Assembly: GCA_013397455.1 (NCBI GenBank)
Contig: VYZB01000239.1
Coordinates: 930,283 to 994,282, forward strand
Origin: Crotophaga sulcirostris
Taxonomy: Eukaryota; Chordata; Aves; Cuculiformes; Crotophagidae
DNA length: 64,000 nt
Reading direction: 5' to 3'
Below, piece after piece: positions 11,531 to 22,936 of the stretch (its first letter is position 1; every line of letters begins with the position of its first letter). The notes below the pieces were generated by a model, which was given only the letters and a program-made list of their open reading frames with translations, did not search any database and had not been told where the DNA came from. The position numbers and the translations under genes are program-made.

Positions 11531-13581
11531 ACTTCACGATCTTCATATGGCACCACCTCCTGACTCTAGAGCACTCAACCAACTAGCCTTTCTTTAGCCA
11601 CCCTTGATGAGTTACCAGAGGACAGCCAAGGCACTGTTGTTCTTAGTTCTTATTTTCCAAAATATAAGTGGGGAAAAAAAATTGACCCAGTAGTCAAAAA
11701 CTAAAAGTCACCATCTTCCCTGCAACACAGTTTAAAAAAGATTTTGAGTATTGAGAGAGTATTGGAAAAAAAAACCCCACAACAACAAAAAAAAAACCCA
11801 AAACAAACACAAGTATCAGAAAACAGTCAGGAATAAATATCATTAAAGTGACAACAACAAGACAAACTCAACTGACAACTCCACTGTTATAGAAAAAGGA
11901 TAAAGTAGAGGTCTCAAAAAGACAAGAACACTTCCTAGGTATTCAGCAATGATGATACACCCTAACTTCCCAGTGCTACGGAAAAACAGAAACAGCGGTG
12001 TTTACTTCAAATTCTGAAATAAAGCTTTTAAGAGATCACATTTCCTGGTACATATCCAAGTGGTGGGGTTGTGGTGGTGGTGGAATAAAAAGAGCTAAAA
12101 GGTACAGATAGTTGATAGCAAGAAGAAACTGAAGTTGAACAAACAAACTCTTCTTCACAGCACTCTGATGTTCTTGCGGTAAAAGGATGAGTCCTATTAA
12201 AACGGAAAATCAGCGTCAAAGAGAATGAGTAAAGGTTATAAGAGGAACATAGAAAAAAAAGCAATGCATCCTGAAAGGATTCCTGCCAAGGAGATGCCAG
12301 CTGTCTCCACTGCATTTAGTATCCTACAGTTTAATAAAATACACAGAAATTATTATTTTATAAAGAATAATGTTGTAATTAGGTGATTCTATCATATGAT
12401 GCTTTTTCTTCCAACACTGCAAATTAGAAACATCACATTCCTACAGCTAAGGAGACAGGGAGAAAGACAGAATTGCAGATTCATGGAAAGACGGAGTACT
12501 GCTACTTTCATTCAGATCATAAAACCTTATTTCTTCCCTCTTCAGTAACCGTTTGCACTCTTTAGATAAACAAGGTAAACTGTGGAGATTCTGCCTCATC
12601 CTGTATTCCTTATACAACCAAGACTCCAACAGCGGTTGCAAATCCTTGACCCTTGTGGGACAAACACACAACTAGAGTGTCAAGTGCAGAACTGTGGCTA
12701 CCCAACAGTCACATCAGGACCACTAAATAGATATGAACCAAGGAGCGGAAAGGAAAACAAAAACAAACAAAAACATCACACCAACACACCATTGCTCATG
12801 GTCAAAATGGGCAATAAAATTGATGAGTTTAAGAAAAACAAAATTAATCTAGTTTCTCCCGCCACCTCCCAGCTGATTCTTTAACATGTTATTTTCCATA
12901 CAGTATGCACACACACAAACAACTCCCATTCTAATTAAGATGTTGCATTTCCTCTGTCTGACTAATGACTTTCTGATCTGCACATATTACAGAGGTCTGC
13001 AGCAGAGTGAAACACCACGCTGCTCCCATGCCTGCTAATCAGACTGTGCTGGCGAGGGAGCATCAGGCAAAGTTCCCATGGTCACCCATCCAAGGCTGGG
13101 CATTATGCAGAGACAGGCAGGAGTTTGTCACTTCTACAAAGCATTGTAATTTTAAGAAGCAATTATATTCTCTAAAATAGACTTGAATAGTAATAAGAAT
13201 GAGATTCTGCCTTAAAATGTCAACCCCAGAGTAACTGCAGTAGCTAAAACTTCACATAGATGCAAACAACATCAAAAAAACCCTACGAAGTCTTCCCTTA
13301 TTGTGAGGAAAGAGTAAATGAAGAAATGAGAAAATGACTGGTCAGCAGGTTAAACACCTCGGTCGTTGCTCTATGCAAGTGCCACACTGTCCTGGAGCAG
13401 GAGGCCAAGTGGGAAGTTTGCCCTCCAAGGGACAGAAAAATGAGGTCCGACACAAAGAAAACAAGACTGACCCTATAGCTGGGGAATCCAGAGTAGGAGG
13501 GGAGAGACAGAGATGGGTATAGAACCTGTTCAACCTGTCACAGTGAGACAAAGCTCAGCTCGATAGCTTCACTCAGTACAA
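11531..13581. other. Non-coding stretch with simple A-rich and TGG tracts
   Basis: An A-rich tract with interspersed 'ccc' and 'caacaac' lies at about 11765-11815, and a short (tgg)n-like tract lies at 12061-12083. Otherwise no gene or repeat was recognised. The frames here are short and unconvincing. Confidence 0.55.
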
Positions 13582-13965
13582 ATGGATGCGTGTTCAAATA
13601 GAGACATTTTCTTAACCTTGGTCAGAAAATGTCAGTGTGCAAGACTGAACAACAAGTTCACACAGCAAGACACTGCGCCAACCCACAGCACTTCGTCTGT
13701 GAGGCAGTTTTTAGCTTATAACCACATCACTGTGCTTGAGCAGTCACCCTGCTCACCACACCTGGCTCCCTCTTCCAGTCCAGTCCATGCTCAAAGGAAT
13801 CGTTTTTTGTCAGTAGAAGATGTGAAAGCAAAAATTATGGAGATCCTCAACAGGATTTCAGAAAATGATCTGTGGAATTGCTTTGGATGTCGGCAGAATC
13901 GTATGCAGTTGTGTGTCAGCTCAGAGGGGAACTGTTTTGAAGGTGATCATGGTCAATTTTCTTAA
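13582..13965 (+). pseudogene. Tc1/mariner transposase, C-terminal remnant
   Basis: This 127-codon open stretch encodes the C-terminal third of a mariner-type (DD34D) cut-and-paste transposase. Intact enzymes are about 340-350 residues, so the N-terminal DNA-binding helix-turn-helix domains and the first catalytic aspartate are missing. The second catalytic aspartate lies in the motif QQDTAPTH (D30). Thirty-five residues on, where the third aspartate belongs, the sequence is SPHLAPSSS with serine at position 65, so the active site is destroyed. About eight residues are also missing around positions 65-73 compared with the family. The C-terminal part is well kept: a VEDVKAKIMEILNRISENDL stretch, then RMQLCVSSEGNCFEGD, the typical mariner ending. 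The stop codon is followed shortly by 'gttaaataaa'. No terminal inverted repeats could be delimited. The methionine start is arbitrary; homology is clear only from about 13657. It is a dead, old element. Confidence 0.85.
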
Positions 13966-16900
13966 TTTGTTAAATAAAAAGAGTTACATACACAGTCTTT
14001 TTTTGTGTGTGCGTGTCGGATCTTGTATCCTAACTCACTGTTATTTCCCCTCTGCACAGTCTGACAAAAGGTGCTCTTTGCCCTAATGCTTGCTCCCTGA
14101 CTACCCAGTAGAAGCTGTGTAGGCAGGTAAAAAGACCATAAAATACACTATTGCTTATAAATCACAGTTGTACACGTGGATTCCTAACAATTTTTTTTTT
14201 TGTCTGCAATGTACTAAAGTTTTCAGGATTGTTTATAGCATGGACCAAACTCCAAGAGGCCAACCATCCACAAACCCACGGTTATCACAGCTGCAACAAC
14301 TACCCAGGTAATCAAAAAAACTGGGAAACTAGTCATGCAAAATGAATGGGCCTTTGGATACTGTGAAAGCAAGCCCTGTTCTTTCCAAGGTATCTTTTTT
14401 TGCCTCATACCGAAGCAGAGGTCCCAACATCACTGTCCGGGGGCTGGATACCAGTCCCCATTTTTGTACAGCGTGTTTTCAGCCATAGCAGCAGCAGCCT
14501 TATCTTGCTAAGGCTGGAGCTACACTTCCTTGTTGACTGCAAAGCTCACAAAAGACATACGTGTTTCTCTCTGGCTGCACAGGACCTGTACTGAACTCTC
14601 CTGCACATGTTCACACGGGTCAGCCCTCCACTAATTGCCACAAAGAGCAAGCACTCAGGCGTGACCTAATGCATTCAGCTGCTTGTCAGAAAAAGCCTAA
14701 GAAAAGGAAGCAACCTCAGAAGAAAAAAATCCAAGAGAATGGGCTCCAGGCCACAGGCAGTGTTGAGGGCTCTGGATACTGCCAAGCAGAAGTTGACCTC
14801 CCTTCTTCTGGAAATACCACTTTCCCTCACACATGCTGTCTTTGGGATTTCAAAAGCAATAGAGAGCCCTTGGGGCAAAGGGAAGGGATCAGGGACATCT
14901 AGGAAGGGGAGCAAAGCAAGAGCAGTTACTTTCTTCTGAGCATAAACTCTGTTTTTTATATCCTATCCACTTGACAGAGTGAAGTGGTGAACTGCATTTA
15001 AAACAGAGCCATATCCCTTTCACCTTTGAAATCACCACCAGCACCTCCTGTCTTTTTGGAAATGCAACCCCATCCCAGCAGTTTGGTGGTGGCAATTCAA
15101 GGCTGTGTTTGTCTGTACTCAAACCCATTGCACCCACAGCTCCACACCAGATCACAGCCCCAGTCAGCACAGACAGCCTTGAACAACACAACCAACAGAG
15201 AATAGCCTCCTAAAACAGCCTTTAAAAACAGCTTTTAGGTTTTTCACTCCAGTGCAACAGTTTGGGAAATCTGCCTACACAGAACTTCATGGCCTTTACT
15301 GCACTGCTGCTGAAAACCAAGGAAGAATTGAACAGGTCACATACATTCTGACCAGGGACAATGGAAGGCCACTAAATATTGATGACTTCTATGCAAATAG
15401 ATGCTCACGCAAGGCAGCTCTTAAATTAGAGCACACTGTGTTTCTGAGGAAGCCTCTGACCCACATTAAAATACATTCCATAACAACTGAATCGTAAATC
15501 TCAGGGATCCGGAGACAGGGAATATGAGTGACTGCTCCTAAGCTGTTTAGGGTGTCTGAACAGGTACTTAAGCACTGAGTTGTGCTATGAATTATGCCTG
15601 GACACTTCAGTTCTCACGTACGTGGACTGTTGCCATGGCCCAAGGTGTAATATTTATTGAGCACATGCAGTCAGTCCAAAATACCCTAGATATGTCAAGT
15701 TAATTCATCTACACTGTGCTATACATAAGCCCAGGCTTTGAAACATCTAAACTTGCTCCAGACAGATATAATTTGGTGTCCAGAAGTCCTGGTCATACAT
15801 GATGGATCTCAAATCTTTCCAGGCCAAGACTCCAGGCAGAGGAAAAAAAGCAAGTCAAGAAAATCAGGCAAAGGGCATCCCTGGCTTCTGCAGCTGGGGT
15901 CAGGTCCAGCAGAACCACCACAAAGAAAGCCTTCAACTGCAGCCAGCTCAGGCCAAAGGATGATTAAAAGCACATGAGATGAGGATCTGGGGATCTGAAG
16001 GCAGCACAGGAAGCACAATTTGACTGCAAAAGCTCTACCAGGGTTGTGTAACAAACCTGCCAACTGCAAGACTGACTACTTGCACACGAAGACACACTCC
16101 AGACAGCCACCACAAGGCCTCACCTAACGTGCTTGACTTATATTGCTGCCTGGTTCAGCTCTTCCTCCCTTGTGAAGCCATAAAAATCCTCCCTCTCTCT
16201 CCTTTTATTCTCCTTTGTTTCTCCCCACAGATGTCTGTCATGAGTTCTTTCCAGATGTTACTCATTTCTTTCTGGAAAGAGGAGGAGCTCCATCCACACT
16301 CTTGCCTTTAGAAAAGAGAAACTTGCTTTTCTATTTTCTTGTATTAAACATATTTTTCTCTTTGTCTGAGGCCTTCCAGGCAGGCATTAGTCGCACACTT
16401 ACAAAGTACACTCAAAAGCAGCTGAAATCAATGGGGTAGCAACAAGGTCTCCCACAGCAGATTTCTGCACCGGCAATATCAAATACACACCACATCTGCC
16501 TGGCCTATTAATAACGTTTTAACTCCATCCCCTATTAGTTTTTTTCTGAAGCTTCCCCCTGTTTTCCCCCTGTCTCTCCCCACTGTATTTTAAGGAGCCC
16601 ACTGAACCGCAGCAGCCCCTGCCTGCCTGGCACAGGAACCCCCCAGGGCCACAAGCACAGCTGCTCCAGCTCCTCCACACCAACACGGGAGCTGCACTAT
16701 GGGTTTGGAGATCTTGCACGTAACCCCCAGTGGCATCTGCTGCTCCAGATCAATGGGTAAGAGGAGCTTTGTGTCTAAAAGGAATTGGATTCTTTCTTGC
16801 AATGGATTTTCTCATCACGTTTCTGTTAGACTGCTAAGAAAAACAAAACAAGCTCGTTTCTTCTCTCTGTCAGCGTCTCCAGATTGATCTGTCCTAGAAA

Positions 16901-17583
16901 ACCATCGTGGAGGCAGTCATTTTTAATCTGGTGAATTGAATAGGAAGGAGAAGTAGCAATTATGTTCACAAAATTTTAACGTGGTACAGACAAACCCAGT
17001 CTCTCAAGGAAAAACTTATAAGGTGGGGTTATGGCTTCTACAAATGATTCTCTCACTTCAAGTTTATAAGGGTTTGGAGGTTTTTTAGATCTGTCTTAAA
17101 AGATGTCAGGATATTTGACTACACCCTTAGTGGATATGGAAAAAGAAACAGGTGAAAGAGCAAAACAACATCAGAGGGGACATGCAGAACAGGTGCACAC
17201 ATGACCACAGATCAGACCACATGACAAAGCCATGAAAAGTCATCTCAGCCCTATCATTTTTCCAGTTACTTAAAATAACAAATAAATTTAAAATTGCTGC
17301 ATATAATTTGTCTTCTCTTCCTCCCCTGGGAAGAAGAAAGGTGTCAGCGAAGACAACCTGAGGTGCAGAATCCACCTGATTCTGAGATGCAGAATCCAGC
17401 TACTCTACCTTTAAACTTCAGTGAAGCCTTTGTCCTGTAACACTCCTACAGTTCGACGAAGAGGCTGGTCCAAAAGGGCACACCATGGGTTAATTTCATG
17501 ACCCAGGGCAGCTGCCACAGTGTTTTGACATCAAAGAAGAGTCATGGTACAGAACTATATTTAGTCACTTTACAGTCTCTCAC

Positions 17584-17662
17584 CTATGCATCGTGTTTGG
17601 CCATCAAAGGACACAATAATATATGGTCCTGATGCCACAAAATCCTCCAGCATATTTCCTCC
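17584..17662 (-). other. Candidate 79-base exon (minus strand)
   Basis: On the minus strand the acceptor 'caattctccattccaag' and donor 'GCATAG|gtgagagac' bound a segment. One frame reads GGNMLEDFVASGPYIIVSFD and six more residues without a stop. It leaves one base over, which is compatible with the entry phase of 10659-10733 about 6.9 kb downstream. A second acceptor 51 bases further upstream ('gtgtaccttacag') would lengthen the same open frame. No family is recognised, and a chance origin remains likely. Confidence 0.18.
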
Positions 17663-19891
17663 CTTGGAATGGAGAATTGCAGTGAATAGCAATGAGGTTC
17701 TTATAAAGAAAATATTCCCTTTCTGTAAGGTACACAGCATCAGAAAGGACCATTTTTTTGTCTTCTTCTCTGAAAATTATTTATAAGAATAGATTTACAA
17801 GAACAAACCCAAGTTTGCTCTAGAATGGAATATTTCAACCCATGTTCAAGGTACTACACACTATGACTTAATAATTTAAGTGCATTCAGCACTCTGCTTG
17901 AAATCAAAATAAAGAAAAATCGTGTGAAATATGCTTAGAACTACTTGTATTTCCCTTATTAACAGCATATTTTCCATGCCTTATTTATCCTTTCTGCTGG
18001 CATATCTGCTGCAGACATTGAATCAAAGCAAAGCTATGTTCCTTTTATTGCCAATTTTGACTGGATCCCTGATAATAAACCATTAAAATGACAAGCAAAT
18101 ATATAAAACACATGGAATCACTCGTGCTTGTGTATCAGAGTTCTTGAATATAATAAGCACATTGCTCCCCCTTCTCTATTGTCTTACATCTGAAGAGGGT
18201 TTTTTATTTTTTAACATAAGTCGTAATTCAGTATTATCCTACTTAGGCATCAAATCACATCTACAGCTGACTCTTTTTGGAGTTTCATACTACATCTTTT
18301 ACAAAATTAAGTGAAGGCAAAACCAGTGCTCATTTGTGAAAATATTCATACTCTGTTTGTAGACTACTTGGAATTACCCTCATCTTAATGAAATTTAACA
18401 CAGAAAATATTTCATCTAAGAAATTATATGTCCAGCAAATTTGCCAATTATCAATATGATTTATTGGTCAGTTCTAGGGGATGCTTCTCCAAGGTGCTGT
18501 GATCCCTCGGGTCTGTGATAGGCTTTATCTTAGCCTGGAAACCTCTACAGCTTCCACACCCAGGCTTGCTTCTTGCAAATTTTCACCATATTAAGGTTTT
18601 TGCCACAAATCTCTTGTATCAAGCCAAGATAAACATTTAGTACATTTTATTTGAGTTACCTGACTGCAGGTAAAATAGCAAGATAGCTTGAAATGATCTC
18701 ACAGCCAAGCTGACAGCACTGGCATCAGTGGAGCAATACATTCTGTCCACATCTACCTATGTGTCTATAAGCTTTCAAACCACAACAACTTTCCTGCAGC
18801 TCTTAGGGAGACAGGAACTCAAGACAACCAAAACGCAAACTTCAGGATAATTCAGCATTCAGCAATTACTGCTCTTCGAAAGCAATCCTTGGGAATCCTC
18901 CCTAATAGGGAAGGTCACTTCAATTACATGGAAAATGAGGGGTTTCCACAGAATTGTGCCCATTAATACTGATTTCAAGCTATTCCATCAGTCTGTAGTC
19001 CAGAGCAGTGCACAGCAGATGTTTTAGCAAGCCAAGCCTTTGTTTGCTGTCTTCAGAAACACACCCAACAAGATGACTTCCAGCCATGGAAGAAACAGAT
19101 TTATTTTGAAAAAATAGTAAAACAAACAAAAACAATCCCTACACCTTCAACAAGAGTTCAGGAATTAAATAAGAACCTGAACTGTTGGGTCTTTTTTGAA
19201 AGTTCATAAAGTGTCAGTCCTCATGCTGCTCAAGAAATTCAGACCACATTCTCAGCACCATAAAGAAACTCACATCAAGTAACTTTTCATTAGCAGAGAA
19301 ATTAGGTTTAACATGTTCTTGCACCTCAAAAATATGTATTATCTTCCATTTTATGTTAAAGTCTTCCTTCCTATTCATTCAACTGTGGAAACATCTTGTC
19401 AGCATTACCAAAAGTTATTTCAGAGAACAATCGCATTTTCTAATCCAAAATTGCTCATCCTAAAAACACAGAGAGCTTAGAGAGTCATGCATCCACCTGC
19501 GAGCAGCCAACAAGCCCAGGGCACCACAAAGGTACATTCAGGGTTAAATTAAGATATTGGAAGCTGGTGAGACAACAGCCTGGTAACTGTGTTTTAAATT
19601 TTCGGGATTTTTTAACCAGCTATGTTTTTAACAACTTCTGAATTCCCTTAAACTGGGATATGCTTTGCCTCATTTGCTCTTTTGCTTCTGAACTTTCAGA
19701 CCCCGCATCCTCCAGTTCTTCTCCACAGCCACAGAAACAAACAAAACAACATCTTAAATGTTACTCAAGCTCAGAGTGCACAGCACTGCAGCAGATGGTT
19801 ACAAAGAGACAGTAAAGCTTACATGAAAAGGAATTTATAAACAGAGAAAGAAGGTTCACTGCTGCTTCCATTCAGGGTGAAATCATGGTCT

Positions 19892-19900
19892 CCCCCCCCC
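19892..19900. repeat. Poly-C run (9)
   Basis: Nine consecutive C follow 'catggtct' and precede 'tctctcacac'. It is a simple homopolymer, prone to length variation and sequencing error. No function is implied. Confidence 0.9.
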
Positions 19901-22384
19901 TCTCTCACACATGCTGAGATCAATATTCCATTTGTTTGGGACTACGGACGTGCTCAGAGGTGGCCTTTCTTCCTCATTCATGAAACCAATTTACCATGAA
20001 CACAAATAGCAGTCGGAGCTGTTTCCAAGTTTTCCCCTTTAATAACTCACAATACAATTTAAAGGGAGTCCCAAATTAATATAAGCAAGCTCTTTAAGGC
20101 AGTCTTATGGCTTCCAAAGAGCTACCTAATGGTTTATAAAATGGGTGGGGGTGTAAGCAAGTGCCACTAATGCAGCTCACTGTGTCACAATGATGCAGAA
20201 CATCCCTGTAATTGCATTACTGCAGTCCACATGTGCATAACATTACCTGTGATGTGCATAACACCACCAGCAGCCTCAGAACTCTCTCCACAAAGACCAT
20301 TTTGTTTTCTTGTGTGTTTTGTCACTTTCTAAGACTGCAGACTATTCTATGTGGTGCTTTTCTATGTCATTAAGAAAGCCTCTCTCTCTAAGCTCTAGGG
20401 ATGCCTTGGAAATTCACACATTGGAACTTATTCCAATTACAAACCTGCTGATCCAAACAAGCTCATGAACAGTAAGACTCATGCCCTATATTTGCTAACT
20501 CCTCTCTGTATGCTTCCAACTTCTTCCCACGTCCTCCACTTGCCCGGCTAATAACATGCGCTATCTGGTTGGGTCTGGCTGCTCCTCTCAAAGCAAACAT
20601 GGATTGAGTTATGCCTGACTTTCCCCTTGAAGAAGGCTTAATGTAAGTCTTTTTCCTCTAGCTGAGGATTTTCGCCAAACTTGGGGAACTCGGTATCTCT
20701 AAAGCCTCTGTGTAACTGTCAGCTTCAGTGGAAAACAGCCAACAGATTCAAAAGTTCTTAGCAGGGGACTGGTGAAGGTACACAGGCAGTTAAGACAGGA
20801 CTGCTGCTGTCTAAAAGCATGTCAGTACTGAAAGTACGAAAAAATTTAGTTAAAATCAAAAAAGAAAAATAACTCAAAAAGCAACATCAAACAACACTCC
20901 CACTCCCACGCTCTCAGAAAAAAGCCAGCACCAAAACCCTACAATCTTTTGGTTCTTAATCAGAATGGAATGGATGTTAGGGCGTCTTCAACTCCATAAC
21001 ACATGGGATTTTCAACCCACACAAGTGATTTAGGAGTCTCTGTAAATGGCACTGAGCGTGGCAGTGTTGTACCTGTGCAAGAGCAAGCTCAGTCCTCCCA
21101 GCTGAGAAAGCTCAGAAGACATGTGAATCCAAAGGGTAAGGCATCATCAATAAGAACAGGAGGAGGATGAAAGAAACTGAAAGTTACACACATGTTATTA
21201 GATAAAATGGATTTGTCCTACAAAAATTTAAGTCTGAAAAAGTATTTGAGCTTTTACTCTTCACTTATTTCAACATTCTACTTTATGAATGCTACAATAT
21301 AAAAAGTAATTCAGTCTTAATTATAGTGGTTTAGCTGGGTTGCTATAATTTTCCTGTCCCTTAATTCTCCCCATGTTTATATCTAAGAGCTTAGGCTCTA
21401 GTAAATTTTTTATTCTTCATAATTGCTAAGCCTAAGCAGAGCAATAAGAGCTCTACACTTAGCATTTCCTTCTGTAATCTAAAGGCATACTGTGCCAAAT
21501 ATAAGCCACTTGAAATAAGTCACTGTGGGTAGCAATGTATATGCTTTAACTCATGGTGCAAAGTATCTCATGTCATTTTTCAAGTCACCCACATATCTAT
21601 TCACTGCAAAGCCTACCCCATAACCAGACACAATCATAATACCATTTCTACAGCAGCAACGTTCTATTTTTACCCCGTTGTTATTTCTTTGTTAAGTAGT
21701 TACAACTTACTTCTCCTGCATTTTTATTTCACCAGAGAAATTCACACTTGGAACCCAAACAAAAAGAGTTCCCATGTGCCACCATGTCCCTGGCATGCAG
21801 TTCACCAAACCTGTGAAAGCAAAGAATGGTGGTGCCAGGGAATGTGACAGAATTGGATCCTTCACCTTTCACGTGGCTTTCTTCTCACATAAGGAGGGTG
21901 ATCTTCCACTATGTTGTCCTGAGGGTATATACAGTAAAACAAGCAACAACAACTAAAATACCCTAATTTTCATCACTACGATGTGCAGATTTTACTTGAA
22001 ATAGGCTGAGAATTGAAAAGATACAACTTTTAAAAGTGGTGGAAAACCTTAGGCTACATACAAGAGTGTGGAGGGATTCAGGAAATTCTTTCACACGTTG
22101 CAAGATCTCAAATTAAAGAAAAACAAAAAATTCCTCAACTCTACTTGGAAGACGGACATTTCCTCAGAATTCCAATTTGGTTATGGCTGAGGTGAAATAA
22201 TATTCCTCTGAAACCAACCCAGATGTTTTGTAACAGACCAGCTTAGACAGAACAAGAGAGAAGTTAGTTCATGTGCACATGCCTATGGAACCGTCTGAGC
22301 TCCTCTGCAGAACCTGCAATCCAAACAGTTGTATCCCACAAGAACAGCCCTTCTTATGCTTGCTGACCACTTGCACTTGTCCCA

Positions 22385-22936
22385 TGTGCAGGGACACCTC
22401 CCACTGGATCAGGTTGCTCAGAACCCCGTGACGGGGCAGCCACCACATCTCTGGGCAATCTGTGCCAGGGCGTCACCACCCTCACAGGAAAACATTTCTT
22501 CCTAAGATCTCATCTCAATCTCCCCTCTTTCAGCTTAAAACCTTTCTCCCTCATCCTATCCCTGCACTCCCTGATCAAGAGCCCCTCCCCAGCTTTCCTG
22601 GAGACCCTTTCAGTACTGGAAGGTGGCTATAAGCTCTCCCTGGAGCCTTCTCTTCTCCAGGCTGAACAACCCCAACTCTCTCAGCCCGTCCTCATAGCAG
22701 AGGTGCTCTAGCCCTCAGATCACTTCTGTGGCCTCTTCTGGACTCGCTCTAACAACTCCATGTCCTTCCTGTGCTGAGGACTCCAGAACTGAATGAAGGG
22801 CTCCAGGTAAGGTCTCCCAAGTGCAGAGCAGAGGGGCAGAATCCCCTCCGTCACCTGCTGGTCCCACTGCTCTGGATGCAGCCCAGGACATGGTTGGCTT
22901 TCGGTGCTGCGAGTGCACGTTGCTGGCTCATGTTGG
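22385..22936 (-). mobile_element. CR1 LINE, 0.55 kb, lacking its 3' end
   Basis: On the minus strand this runs from the end of the reverse-transcriptase frame into the 3' untranslated region. Residues MSQQRALAAPKANHVLGCI (22931 downwards) match the C-terminal part of CR1 ORF2. Frameshifts follow before the 3' region, which ends at 'ggtgtccctgcacatg'. The last 70-80 bases, including the conserved 3' block and octamer tail, are missing. That is unusual because LINE copies are normally truncated at the 5' end; a later deletion or a neighbouring rearrangement is the simplest explanation. The left edge is sharp near 22385, and the right edge is uncertain by about 50 bases. The element is inactive. 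Confidence 0.93.

Larger units (their letters stand above)
13966..22384. other. Long non-coding stretch, mostly unique sequence
   Basis: More than 8 kb without a recognisable gene or interspersed repeat. It includes a short T-rich/GT tract after the mariner remnant (about 13998-14018), a run of nine C at 19892-19900, and a strong pyrimidine tract ending in 'cag' at about 16190-16230 with no partner donor found. Bases 18000-22300 contain very few open frames at all, as expected of non-coding AT-rich DNA. The one tentative exon (17584-17662) is listed separately. Confidence 0.6.

Noticed and set aside
14561..14902. Frame with a lysine-rich cluster (KKPKKRKQPQKKK)
   Set aside because: The cluster is the translation of an A-rich patch; no family resemblance.
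16187..16439. Strong pyrimidine tract and 'cccacag' acceptor-like site followed by short open frames
   Set aside because: No suitable donor follows within exon range, and the frames have no recognised content.
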